Below are positions 6,946 to 15,090 of a DNA stretch of 33,363 nucleotides, one piece after another. The stretch is from an uncultured bacterium (lineage in GTDB: Bacteria > Actinomycetota > Coriobacteriia > Coriobacteriales > Coriobacteriaceae): the NCBI GenBank assembly GCA_905214465.1, contig CAJMMD010000025.1, forward strand, positions 1 to 33,363. Direction: 5' to 3'. The notes below the pieces were generated by a model that was not told where the DNA came from, did not search any database, and was given only the letters and a program-made list of their open reading frames with translations. Each line of letters starts with the position of its first letter. The first letter of the stretch is position 1. A program made the position numbers and the translations under genes.

Positions 6946-7851
6946 CTAATCTGCGAGGGCATCGCAAACGCCGTCGAGTAGGCGTACGGCGAGCGTCTGC
7001 GCGTCGCTGGCCGTGAAGGTGCCGTTGTAGCGCGTCATGCCCGTGAGCTCAATGCGAATGCGAGCCGGCTTCTGCTGCGCGGCGACATTGGCGGTGCGGA
7101 TGCGCTGGGCCAGGTTGTGGCACTCGGCGAGGGCAATCGTGGCGCGTGGCGCGGCGTCGGCGGGCAGCTCGTCGCTTGCGATCTCGAGCACCAGGTCAAC
7201 GTCGGTTGGGACCTCGGAGTCGCAGAGCATCATGCCGCTGTTGTCGGTCGTTGCCGTGGCGATGTTCCACATGCGCGAAGCAACGCTGCGTGCGATGGGG
7301 TCCTCACCGATAACGGCGATCTGGAAGCGCTCGAGCACGTTGGCGGCGCGAGCAAAACCGATGCGGGACTCGGCTTCGGTGACCGAGGGCTTGCCCTCCC
7401 ACACATGGTGCAGGCGGTTGATGTAGGCGTAGGTGTCCTGGAAGGCCATGCCGTCGGCAAACAGGCCGACATTTTCCTGGAACTGCTGCAGGGCGGCCTC
7501 GGTATGCGGACCAAAGTAGCCGTCGTCTTCGCCACAGGCAAAGCCCAAAACGTTGAGAGCGCGCTGCAGGGCCTGCACATCGGCGCCATGGAAATTGGGC
7601 ATGCGCAGATACAGAGTGCGGTCGCCCAGCTTATACGAGGCGTCGACCAGGGCGCTCCAACAGGGGATATCGACGGCATGACCGGCAGCAAGGCCGCTGT
7701 CGAGCCTGAAGGTGCTGACGGCCTGCTCGGTGGTGGTGCCAAAGCGCTTGTCGACAACCTCGGCGTCATCGATTGTATAGCCGAGCTGCAGAAGGCGGGA
7801 CTGAACATCCTCGACGGCTGCTCCCTGCATGCCCGTGGTAATAGGTTCCAT
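6946..7851 (-). CDS. Protein with two peptidoglycan-binding repeats
   Basis: The 301-residue protein starts at ATG 7851 after GAAAGGGG. Residues 1-70 (MEPITTGMQGAAVEDVQSRL, LLQLGYTIDD, FGTTTEQAVSTFR) form one PG_binding_1 repeat; residues 80-150 (ADVQALQRALNVLGF, DGYFGPHTEAALQQFQ) form a second. The remaining half (IGFARAANVLERFQIAVIGEDPIARSVASR onward, in sequence) resembles an alpha/beta domain that I do not recognise. There is no signal peptide or membrane segment, so the protein may be cytoplasmic despite the repeats or use another route out. The upstream 140 bases separate it from the polyprenyl synthase gene, which reads the same way, so co-transcription is possible. The domain call is firm; the biological role is not. 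Confidence 0.8.
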   Translation of the reverse strand: MEPITTGMQGAAVEDVQSRLLQLGYTIDDAEVVDKRFGTTTEQAVSTFRLDSGLAAGHAVDIPCWSALVDASYKLGDRTLYLRMPNFHGADVQALQRALNVLGFACGEDDGYFGPHTEAALQQFQENVGLFADGMAFQDTYAYINRLHHVWEGKPSVTEAESRIGFARAANVLERFQIAVIGEDPIARSVASRMWNIATATTDNSGMMLCDSEVPTDVDLVLEIASDELPADAAPRATIALAECHNLAQRIRTANVAAQQKPARIRIELTGMTRYNGTFTASDAQTLAVRLLDGVCDALAD

Positions 7852-7990
7852 GAACGAACCCCTTTCGGCGTACCATTCGTACTATTTTGAGCGTGTGTCG
7901 GATAGACAACGCGAGACAATTTATAAACATGCACTCAATAGTGTAGCAACTTGTACCCAAACGCGCTGCCCACAGGTTTTGTGACCCCCG

Positions 7991-9016
7991 CTAGTTGAGG
8001 CGCTCCACAAAGAAATCTGCCATGGAGAGGAACAGTTCGCGTGCGTGCGGGTCAAGCTCAACGTTCTCGATGGCAGCCTTGGCTTTTGCGGTCAGGTCCA
8101 GCGCGTAGGCGTGAGCATATTCGATGGAGCCGGTCTGCTGGAAGATCTCCACGGCGCGCGCGAGCTGCGCGGGGTCCTCGGTGCCCGAGGAAAGGATTGC
8201 CTCGACCTCGTCGTGATGGCGCTCATCAGACAGGGCGTGCACGGCAACGAGCGTGCGTTTGCCCTCGGTGATGTCGGTGCGGAAGTCCTTGTTGGCGGCC
8301 TCTTTGGTGCCGACCAAGTTGAGCAGGTCGTCCTGAATCTGAAAGGCAAGGCCGGTGTGCAGGCCAAAGGCGCGTAGCGCCTCGACCTGCTCTTCGCTGC
8401 CGCCGCCGATAATGGCTCCGGCGGCAAGCGGCGTGGCTCCGCTGTAATACGCGGTCTTGTGCGTCGCCATGTCCAGGTAGTCATCAACCGAGATATCAAA
8501 GCGCTCGTCACGGACCCAACCCAGGTCAAGCGCTTGACCCTCGATGGTGCGGACGATCATCTCGGTAAGCTCGTGGAGCACACGCAGCTTCACGTCGGAC
8601 TCGAGCGTGGGATCGTCGAGAACCGTCTTGGTGACCATGGTGAGCGCCAGGTCGCCACAATTGATGGCGAGCCCCGTGCCCTCGGTAAGGTGCATGCAGG
8701 GCTTGCCTCGACGAAGCTGTCCGTTGTCGGCGATGTCGTCGTGGATGAGCGCACCCGACTGGAAATGCTCGATAGCTGCCGCGGCGCTGCGGGCGCTCTC
8801 AAAGCTACCGCCCACTGCGGTTGCGGCGAGCATGCAGATAAGCGGGCGGTGGCGCTTGCCGGCGTTGGCCGTAAAAGCCGAGAGCGGCGCGTACAGGTAG
8901 CGTTCGATATCGGCAGAGGTCGCCTGTCCGTCAAAGAACGTGGCCAGATAGTCATTAATCTGGTCAAAGTGCTGGGCTAAAAAGCAGGTAAACGGACTGG
9001 ACACGGGTTCTCGCAT
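7991..9016 (-). CDS. Polyprenyl (farnesyl/geranylgeranyl-type) diphosphate synthase
   Basis: The 341-residue protein has both aspartate-rich motifs of trans-prenyltransferases: LIHDDIADNGQLRRGKP (first DDxxD) and FQIQDDLLNLVG (second). KRHRPLICMLAAT and the GQALDLGW segment are also typical. These enzymes condense isopentenyl diphosphate with allylic diphosphates in the cytoplasm, feeding quinone, undecaprenyl or carotenoid pathways; chain length cannot be set from sequence by eye. The residues before the first motif include FQSGALIHDD, with small residues upstream, which leaves the product open. The assigned ATG (9016) has only a weak AAGAAAG site. No isoprenoid genes flank it. Confidence 0.9.
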   Translation of the reverse strand: MREPVSSPFTCFLAQHFDQINDYLATFFDGQATSADIERYLYAPLSAFTANAGKRHRPLICMLAATAVGGSFESARSAAAAIEHFQSGALIHDDIADNGQLRRGKPCMHLTEGTGLAINCGDLALTMVTKTVLDDPTLESDVKLRVLHELTEMIVRTIEGQALDLGWVRDERFDISVDDYLDMATHKTAYYSGATPLAAGAIIGGGSEEQVEALRAFGLHTGLAFQIQDDLLNLVGTKEAANKDFRTDITEGKRTLVAVHALSDERHHDEVEAILSSGTEDPAQLARAVEIFQQTGSIEYAHAYALDLTAKAKAAIENVELDPHARELFLSMADFFVERLN

Positions 9017-9130
9017 TCTTTCTTAGGTTGCATCGATGTAGTGTGCAGGCAACATATTGCCACATTGTGCCTGCCTGCGTGGCAGGTTTGGGGATTTAAG
9101 GCAACGGCGCATGTCGGACGAGTTTCGTAG

Positions 9131-11581
9131 TTAGACCAGTCCAAAGTGCTCGAGCGCCTTGACGACGCCATCTTTGTCGACCGAGTCGGTGATGTAGTCC
9201 GCGCGCTTTTTGAGATAGTCCGGTGCATTGCCCATGGCGATGCCGACGTCGACGGCGTTCATCAGCGAGATGTCATTGCTGGCATCACCGATGCCATACA
9301 CCGTTCCATGGTTGGGGTCGAGAGCGTCGAGTACGGACTGGATACCCTCGCGCTTGGTACATTCGCGAGGCGAAATCTCGGTCACTTCGAGCTCGAGCTC
9401 GTTAAAGCAGAGCAGCGGCTCAAACGTTTGATCCTGAGCGATGCGGTTGGCAAGCGACGTGGACATTAAGATCTTGTAGGCGCTGTAATGTTGCAGCTGC
9501 GTAATTGCATCGCCCACGGTGCGGGCATATCCGGGGGCGTCGGGCGCATCGGCACCCATGCGAACGACGCCATTGAGTCCCTCAAAACGAATCACTTCGT
9601 CCGATTGCTCAAGAATGGGAGCAAGACGCTGCAGCATACCGGGCGTCATCGCCAAATCGCGGATCACGTGTCCCTCAAGTTCGACATAGCCACCCGCGAG
9701 GCAGACGATGCCGGTCCAGGGCAGATCGAGCAGCTTTGGATGGATGCAGCTCAGCGTGCGCCCTGTGCAGATAAACGCCATATTGCCCTTGGCGACAAAA
9801 TTACGGATGGCTTGCGAGACCGCTTCATTGGGATAGGGGGAGAGGTCTCGCTCGCTCTCGGGAAGCTCTTGTGCCACTCGAGGGTCTTGCCAGGCGAGTG
9901 TTCCGTCGATATCGAAGAAGCAGATATCGCCGCGCTTATGGGCTGCGCTGGCGGCAGGGGAGGCCGAGGTGGTGGGCACAAATCCCGGCTCGAGGCCCAT
10001 GATCTGGTCAAAATGCTCTTTAACGCGGGGAACGGAGATGCCGATAATCACCTGGGCGGTCTTGCCCGTAATGATGAGGCCCTTGGCGCCCACCGCGACA
10101 AACGACGCGTTATCTGCAACGATGGAAGGGTCTGCGACCTCGACGCGCAGGCGCGTGGCGCAGTTGGTTGCGCCCACGATATTGCCAACGCCACCTAAAA
10201 GCTGAATTACCCGCTCAGCGAGGACGTGATCTTGATCGGATTGAATACTGACCTCGCCATTGGGAGATTGCTCTTTGGCAAAGCCGCTTCCCGTTAAACG
10301 ATCGATTGCCGCGCGATTGGAGACATGATCCTCGCGGCCTGGCGTCTTAAGGTCATAGACCAAGATGAGTGCTCGAAAACTAACAAAAAAGATGAGGCTA
10401 AAGGCAAGACCGATACCGAGCGCCAAAAGGTAGGAGCCGGCATGCATTCGCATGAGTGGGATGAAGTTGAAGGCCGTCATTTCCATGAGACCGCCCGAGA
10501 AGATGCCGACGATACCGAAGAAGTTCATGGTCATGGCAAGGCAGGAGGATAGGACGGCGTAGAGCAAAAAGAGTCCAGGATAGGTGAACATAAAGAGAAA
10601 CTCGAGCGGCTCGGTGACACCGCAGACCACCGAGGCGACGATGGCGGGCAAAAGGATGACCTTAAGGCCGGCGCGGCGTTCGGGTTTGGCGGTGAAATAG
10701 AATGCTGCCGCGATGGCGGGAAGGCCAAAGAGCTTGCCCCAGCCGGTGGCGGTAAAACCTGCCCAGGGCGCAAGTTCATTTAAAGGGCGCGTGCTATGGG
10801 AGAGAATGGGGAGCAGGTTGGTCCACGTGGCGTAAATACCGTCGTGAATGACCAGATTGTCGTAATAGATGGGCATATAGAGCAGGTGGTGCAGCCCCAT
10901 GGGCTCGAGTGCTCGCTCCAAAAACACAAAGATGCCCACGCCGAAGGGGCCGACGCCCGCAAGTGCGTGGCGCAGCGTTTCGGTTACGGCGTATGCGAAG
11001 GGCACGATGGCGGCCGAGATGGCGGCAAGGGCAAACACGGCAAAAAAGCTGATGAGGTAGACCAGCGAGGAACCCGAGAAGGTGCCGAGCCAATCGGGAA
11101 CCTTGGCATCGTAGAAGCGGTCATGGATGGCGACGACGGTTGCCGATACCGCCAGCGGGCCGATAATGCCGGTGTCGAGCGTCTTGATGCCGTCGATGAC
11201 GGTGATACCGCTGGCGGGGGTCAAAGATGATGGGTACTTAAGCCCAAGGTTGTCTCCGCTCAGCTTAATGATCTCGCTCAAAAAGAAGCAATAGGCAAAA
11301 TAGGCCACGAGTGCCTCGAGGCAGCAGCGTGCCGGTTGCTTTTGGGCAAGACCGATAGGCAGCGCTACGGCAAAAAGGAGCGGGAGACGTTTAAAGACCG
11401 TCCACGAGCCGCGCTGGATGATGGTCCAGAAAACGTACCAAGGGGTTCCGTATACGGCGAGGTCACCGACGATGTCTACGGTCGTGGCGAGGGCGGAGAT
11501 GCCGACCATGAGGCCTGATATAGAAAACAGCATGGCGGGCGCGAACATTGCCCCGCCAAAGCGTTGGATTTTCTGCAGCAT
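9131..11581 (-). CDS. PTS EIICB permease fused to a Cof-type HAD phosphatase
   Basis: The start is ATG 11581 (MLQKIQRFGGAMFAPAML), six bases after GGAAGG; an ATG 12 codons earlier has no such site. The 816-residue product has three parts. Residues 1-415 are a glucose/maltose-superfamily EIIC membrane domain (GRFGG-like start, GVTEPLEFLFMF with the sugar-binding Glu, IVGIFSGG). Residues 450-530 are EIIB, with phospho-accepting Cys in GATNCATRLRVEV (about Cys474). After a short Ala/Ser linker, residues 552-816 are a HAD phosphatase: FFDIDGTLAW (nucleophile Asp), ICTGR, and GIGDASNDISLMNAVDVGIAMGNA near the end. EIICB proteins of this group take up maltose, glucose or related sugars as phosphosugars. 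A fused phosphatase would dephosphorylate a sugar phosphate at the membrane, or serve another intracellular substrate. No EIIA is seen. It is divergent from the GntR gene. Confidence 0.88.
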   Translation of the reverse strand: MLQKIQRFGGAMFAPAMLFSISGLMVGISALATTVDIVGDLAVYGTPWYVFWTIIQRGSWTVFKRLPLLFAVALPIGLAQKQPARCCLEALVAYFAYCFFLSEIIKLSGDNLGLKYPSSLTPASGITVIDGIKTLDTGIIGPLAVSATVVAIHDRFYDAKVPDWLGTFSGSSLVYLISFFAVFALAAISAAIVPFAYAVTETLRHALAGVGPFGVGIFVFLERALEPMGLHHLLYMPIYYDNLVIHDGIYATWTNLLPILSHSTRPLNELAPWAGFTATGWGKLFGLPAIAAAFYFTAKPERRAGLKVILLPAIVASVVCGVTEPLEFLFMFTYPGLFLLYAVLSSCLAMTMNFFGIVGIFSGGLMEMTAFNFIPLMRMHAGSYLLALGIGLAFSLIFFVSFRALILVYDLKTPGREDHVSNRAAIDRLTGSGFAKEQSPNGEVSIQSDQDHVLAERVIQLLGGVGNIVGATNCATRLRVEVADPSIVADNASFVAVGAKGLIITGKTAQVIIGISVPRVKEHFDQIMGLEPGFVPTTSASPAASAAHKRGDICFFDIDGTLAWQDPRVAQELPESERDLSPYPNEAVSQAIRNFVAKGNMAFICTGRTLSCIHPKLLDLPWTGIVCLAGGYVELEGHVIRDLAMTPGMLQRLAPILEQSDEVIRFEGLNGVVRMGADAPDAPGYARTVGDAITQLQHYSAYKILMSTSLANRIAQDQTFEPLLCFNELELEVTEISPRECTKREGIQSVLDALDPNHGTVYGIGDASNDISLMNAVDVGIAMGNAPDYLKKRADYITDSVDKDGVVKALEHFGLV

Positions 11582-11619
11582 AATATGCCTTCCGGATGCA
11601 ACATGCTGTGCGAGCAAGA

Positions 11620-11631
11620 ACGTTTAAACAA
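11620..11631. promoter_or_regulatory. Candidate GntR operator in front of the PTS gene
   Basis: ACGTTTAAACAA, sharing GTTTAAACAA with 11744-11753 and close to the sites at 12637, 12712 and 21653. It is about 40 bases upstream of the PTS-HAD start codon. Confidence 0.45.
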
Positions 11632-11741
11632 TGAACTCATTGTAGAGGACTGGCTGCTTGCCGCATTGACGGTTTTGATTCGGTCCGATTTGGGTTTCGG
11701 GGGAACCGTCGACGGTAAATAATCCGTACTTTACCGATAAT

Positions 11742-11753
11742 CGGTTTAAACAA
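11742..11753. promoter_or_regulatory. Candidate GntR operator in front of gntR
   Basis: CGGTTTAAACAA, 53 bases upstream of the regulator start, preceded by a CCGATAATCGG palindrome. The pair of sites in one divergent gap fits autoregulation plus control of the PTS gene. Confidence 0.45.
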
Positions 11754-11805
11754 CTTTAAGAAATGCTATCGTGCCTAGCCATACATATTCATTAGAGGTG
11801 AAGTT

Positions 11806-12525
11806 ATGCCAAAAGCGATTTACGAAGGAATCTACCGCGAGATCCGTTCGCGCATCATTAACGGGACCTATGCGTTTCAGGAGATGCTGCCAACCGAAGC
11901 CGAGCTGACCGCGGAGTTTGGCTGCACGCGCAATACCGTTCGACGCGCCTTGAGCATGCTGGCCGACCAGATGTTTGTGCAGCCTATACACGGCAAGGGC
12001 GTGCGCGTTATTTGGCTTAAGGGCGAAACCGACATGCTGGGCGCACTCGAAGAGGTTGAGTCGTTTGGCGAGTTCGCAAAACGCAACAATGCCGTCGCAT
12101 CGACCGAGGTCAAGTCTTTTGAACATTTGATTTGCACTGAGCAACTGTCGCGCCGCCTTGGCTTTAAGGTGGGCGAGGAGCTGATTCGCGTCGTGCGTGT
12201 CCGAAGCCTCAACGGCAGCGCGCGCCAGGTGGACCACGGCTACTTTTTGGAGTCGATCGCCAAGGGCCTGACCCCCGAGATTGCGGCAAGCTCTATCTAC
12301 GACTATCTGGAGCACAAGCGTGGCGTCAAAGTGATGGCGAGCCGCCGTACGGTGAGCGTCGAACTTGCCAACGATGAGGACTGCAGCTACTTGGACCTTG
12401 GCAAGTACAACTGCGTCGCCGTTATGGAGAGCCAGTCGTACACCTCGGACGGCATCTTATTTGAGGTGACGCACGCTCGCACACACCCCGAGATCTTCCA
12501 CTACCGCGTTAACTCCAAGCGATAG
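11806..12525 (+). CDS. GntR-family regulator with UTRA domain (TreR/HutC-like)
   Basis: The 239-residue protein starts at ATG 11806 after AGAGGTGAAG. Residues 1-70 are the GntR winged helix (YREIRSRIINGTYAF, MLPTEAELTAEFGCTRNTVRRAL, PIHGKGVRV). Residues 85-235 are a UTRA ligand domain, ending in ILFEVTHARTHPEIFHYRV. Regulators of this class bind sugar phosphates or similar effectors; the TreR group controls trehalose/maltose PTS genes and binds TTGT-TATA-ACAA palindromes. Similar palindromes (TTGTTTATACAA and variants) lie in front of this gene, the PTS gene, the ABC importer and malQ. It therefore probably controls the whole alpha-glucan block. The ligand is unknown; a phosphosugar made by the PTS is a reasonable guess. 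Confidence 0.9.
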   Translation: MPKAIYEGIYREIRSRIINGTYAFQEMLPTEAELTAEFGCTRNTVRRALSMLADQMFVQPIHGKGVRVIWLKGETDMLGALEEVESFGEFAKRNNAVASTEVKSFEHLICTEQLSRRLGFKVGEELIRVVRVRSLNGSARQVDHGYFLESIAKGLTPEIAASSIYDYLEHKRGVKVMASRRTVSVELANDEDCSYLDLGKYNCVAVMESQSYTSDGILFEVTHARTHPEIFHYRVNSKR

Positions 12526-12563
12526 CCGGCTAGCTCGCAGCCTGACGAGACTCATGTCCTCAA

Positions 12564-12618
12564 AGAGAAAACGCCCGGTCAAACCGACGATGCATCGGCT
12601 TGACCGGGCGTTTTCTCT
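12564..12618. terminator. Strong terminator after gntR
   Basis: Perfect 19-base arms (12564-12582 and 12600-12618) enclose a small CCGA/TCGG hairpin. T-rich and A-rich ends on both sides make it usable in either direction. Confidence 0.85.
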
Positions 12619-12636
12619 GCATTCGATAACAAGTAA

Positions 12637-12648
12637 TTGTTTATACAA
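12637..12648. promoter_or_regulatory. Candidate GntR operator, distal site of importer operon
   Basis: TTGTTTATACAA, one base from the TTGTATATACAA type bound by TreR-like regulators. It lies 184 bases upstream of the binding-protein start. Confidence 0.5.
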
Positions 12649-12711
12649 AACTTGTCAAGTATCAAGTTGAAATTACCGTTCACCGAAGTTTTTCTACCGC
12701 TCTAGTAATAC

Positions 12712-12743
12712 TTGTTCAAACAACTAGCCAAATAGCGTATTGT
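12712..12743 (+). promoter_or_regulatory. Importer operon promoter with overlapping operator
   Basis: TTGTTCAAACAA (12712-12723) overlaps a possible -35 TTCAAA (12715-12720), 17 bases before TATTGT (12738-12743). The palindromic ATTGTACAAAT at the -10 is a further partial match. Binding there would block RNA polymerase. The promoter match is weak. Confidence 0.4.
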
Positions 12744-12831
12744 ACAAATCAGCAAAAGGGGCAAAGTCCCCGAGCCAATCTCCGAAGGCGGCGGCAAAGG
12801 GTGCCGCCACGGTGTGAAAGGGTGGATTGTA

Positions 12832-14148
12832 ATGAAGAACGAAATGAGCAGAAGGCAGTTCCTGGGCTTCGCTGGCTCCGCGGCTGCGGTTCTTGGTCTG
12901 GGTCTCGTGGGCTGTGGTGGTTCTGCCGGCTCCGGCTCCTCTGCTTCTGGTGACGCTGCCGAGGTCTACTTCCTCCAATTTAAGCCTGAGGTCGACAAGG
13001 AGTGGAAGGAGATCGCCAAGGCGTACAAGAAGGAGAAGGGCGTCGAGGTCAAGATCGTGACCGCCGCCTCCAACACCTACGAGGAGAAGCTCAAGTCCGA
13101 GATGTCCAAGAGCTCCGCTCCGACGCTGTTCCAGGTCAACGGCCCCACCGGCCTTAAGAACTGGAAGGACTACTGCGCCGATCTTTCCGACACCAAGCTC
13201 CGCGGTGAGCTCATCGACGACTCCCTGGCGCTGCAGTCCGACGGCAAGGATCTGGGTATCGACTGGGTTCAGGAGAGCTACGGCATCATCTACAACAAGG
13301 AGCTCCTCGAGAAGGCCGGCTACAAGGCCGAGGACATCAACTCCTTCGACAAGCTGAAGGCTTGCGCCGATGACATCCAGGCCCGCAAGGACGAGCTCGG
13401 CGTTGACGGTGCCTTCACTTCCGCCGGCATGGATGACTCCTCCAGCTGGCGCTACACCACCCACCTCGCCAACCTCCCGCTCTACTACGAGTTCGAGAAG
13501 GAGCACAACCAGGAGGACGACGAGATCAAGGGCGAGTATCTCGACAACTTTAAGCAGATCTTCGACCTGTACATCACCGACTCCACCTGCGATCCTTCGC
13601 AGCTCGCCTCCAAGACCGGTGACGACGCCACCAACGAGTTCGCAACCGGCAAGGCCGTCTTCTATCAGAACGGCTCTTGGGCCTACGCCGACCTCACCAA
13701 GGCCGGTATGACCGACGACCAGCTCGGCATGCTGCCGATCTACATCGGCGTCGACGGCGAGGAGAACCAGGGCCTGTGCTCCGGCGGCGAGAACTACTGG
13801 TGCGTCAGCTCCCAGGCTTCCGAGGATGCCCAGAAGGCCACCGAGGACTTCATGTATTGGTGCGTCACTTCTGACACCGCCACCAGCATCATCGCTGACA
13901 AGATGGGTCTGACCGCCCCGTTCAAGAGCGCTAAGGAGACCACCAACGTCTTCTCTCAGCAGGCCGTTGCTATGGCCAAGGACGGCAAGAAGACCGTCGC
14001 TTGGGACTTCGTTTACATCCCCTCCGAGGAGTGGAAGAAGAACCTCAAGCAGGCTCTCATCGCTTATGCTGCCGACAACACCAAGTGGGACGGCGTCAAG
14101 AACGCCTTCGTCGATGGCTGGAAGACCGAGAAGGCTGCTTCCGAGTAA
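12832..14148 (+). CDS. ABC importer sugar-binding lipoprotein, maltodextrin type
   Basis: The start is ATG 12832, eight bases after GAAAGGGTGG. The 438-residue precursor begins with a twin-arginine-like segment MSRRQFLGFAGSAAAVL and a lipobox GLVGC, so Cys28 would be lipidated after export and the mature protein anchored outside the membrane. A Gly/Ser-rich tether follows. The rest is a family 1 extracellular solute-binding fold (VKIVTAASNTYEEKLKSEM, PTLFQVNGP, ATGKAVFYQNGSWAY). The operon with two permeases and a MalK/UgpC-type ATPase, next to glycogen phosphorylase and MalQ, points to maltose or malto-oligosaccharides. Codon use is extremely biased, suggesting a very abundant protein. The family is sure; the substrate is inferred from context. 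Confidence 0.88.
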   Translation: MKNEMSRRQFLGFAGSAAAVLGLGLVGCGGSAGSGSSASGDAAEVYFLQFKPEVDKEWKEIAKAYKKEKGVEVKIVTAASNTYEEKLKSEMSKSSAPTLFQVNGPTGLKNWKDYCADLSDTKLRGELIDDSLALQSDGKDLGIDWVQESYGIIYNKELLEKAGYKAEDINSFDKLKACADDIQARKDELGVDGAFTSAGMDDSSSWRYTTHLANLPLYYEFEKEHNQEDDEIKGEYLDNFKQIFDLYITDSTCDPSQLASKTGDDATNEFATGKAVFYQNGSWAYADLTKAGMTDDQLGMLPIYIGVDGEENQGLCSGGENYWCVSSQASEDAQKATEDFMYWCVTSDTATSIIADKMGLTAPFKSAKETTNVFSQQAVAMAKDGKKTVAWDFVYIPSEEWKKNLKQALIAYAADNTKWDGVKNAFVDGWKTEKAASE

Positions 14149-14179
14149 GCAGTTGCTGCCCAAGCTATCTGATTAGCGA

Positions 14180-14215
14180 CAGGGGGCGGGCAGACGTAGG
14201 TTTGCCCGCCCCCTG
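14180..14215 (+). promoter_or_regulatory. Intercistronic hairpin between binding protein and permease
   Basis: Thirteen-base perfect arms CAGGGGGCGGGCA and TGCCCGCCCCCTG with a ten-base loop, without a T run. Such hairpins hold the upstream binding-protein message above the permease messages by protecting it from exonucleases or by partial termination. Confidence 0.6.
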
Positions 14216-14235
14216 CATATTGAAAGGACCCTTCT

Positions 14236-15090
14236 ATGGGCAAAGCACTCAAGCGCTGGTGGCCGCTCTTTATGCTGCCCACGTGCCTGGCGTTTATGAT
14301 CGGGTTCGTGATTCCCTTTATCCAGGGTTTCTATCTCTCGTTCTGCCAGTTTATTACCATCAATAACGCGCACTTTGTCGGTATCGAGAACTACGTGCGC
14401 GCGCTGTCCGATCCGCAGTTCTCCACGTCGTTCTTCTTTACCGTGGCGTTTGCCTTCCTGTCGACGGTGCTCATCAACGTGATCGCGCTGGCCATTGCGC
14501 AGGCGCTCACTCGCAAGGCGCTCAAGGGCACCAACATCTTCCGTACGATTTTCTTTATGCCTAACCTGATTGGCGGCATTGTACTGGGTTACATTTGGCA
14601 GATTCTGATCAACTGCCTGCTCTCCAACGTGGGTGCCCAGCTTATCGCCCTCAACTCCGCCGCTGGCTTCTGGGGCCTTATCATCCTGACCCTGTGGCAA
14701 CAGGTCGGCTACATGATGATCATCTACATCGCCGGTCTGCAGTCCATTCCGTCTGACTACATCGAGGCCGCCAAGGTCGATGGCGCTACGGCATGGCAGA
14801 CGTTTTGGAAGGTTAAGATCCCCAACCTGATGCCGACCATCACCATCTGCCTGTTCCTGTCCATCACCAACGGCTTTAAGCTGTTCGACCAGAACCTCGC
14901 CCTTACCGGTGGCGCCCCGGCGCACTCCACCGAGATGCTCGCCCTGAACATCTACAACACGTTCTATTCGCGTGCTGGCATCGCATGGCAGGGCATCGGT
15001 CAGGCCAAGGCAGTTATCTTCTGCATCCTGGTTGTCGCTATTTCTATGATCCAGCTTAAGGCCACGAGGTCCAAGGAGGTGCAGCAGTAA
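14236..15090 (+). CDS. ABC importer permease, MalF/MsmF-like
   Basis: The 284-residue membrane protein starts at ATG 14236 after GAAAGGACCC. Six hydrophobic helices are visible. The EAA loop that docks the ATPase is YIEAAKVDGATAWQTFWKVKIPNL, read over residues 173-196 in two pieces here: YIEAAKVDGA and KVKIPNLMPT. The family is the carbohydrate uptake transporter-1 group. It lacks the long extra loop of E. coli MalF, as usual in Gram-positive bacteria. Its stop codon overlaps the ATG of the next gene (TAATG), so translation is coupled. Confidence 0.9.
   Translation: MGKALKRWWPLFMLPTCLAFMIGFVIPFIQGFYLSFCQFITINNAHFVGIENYVRALSDPQFSTSFFFTVAFAFLSTVLINVIALAIAQALTRKALKGTNIFRTIFFMPNLIGGIVLGYIWQILINCLLSNVGAQLIALNSAAGFWGLIILTLWQQVGYMMIIYIAGLQSIPSDYIEAAKVDGATAWQTFWKVKIPNLMPTITICLFLSITNGFKLFDQNLALTGGAPAHSTEMLALNIYNTFYSRAGIAWQGIGQAKAVIFCILVVAISMIQLKATRSKEVQQ

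Noticed and set aside
9050..9105. GCAGGCA/TGCCTGC dyad between the PTS gene and the polyprenyl synthase
   Set aside because: The stem is short with a long loop and no T run on either strand; not listed as a terminator.
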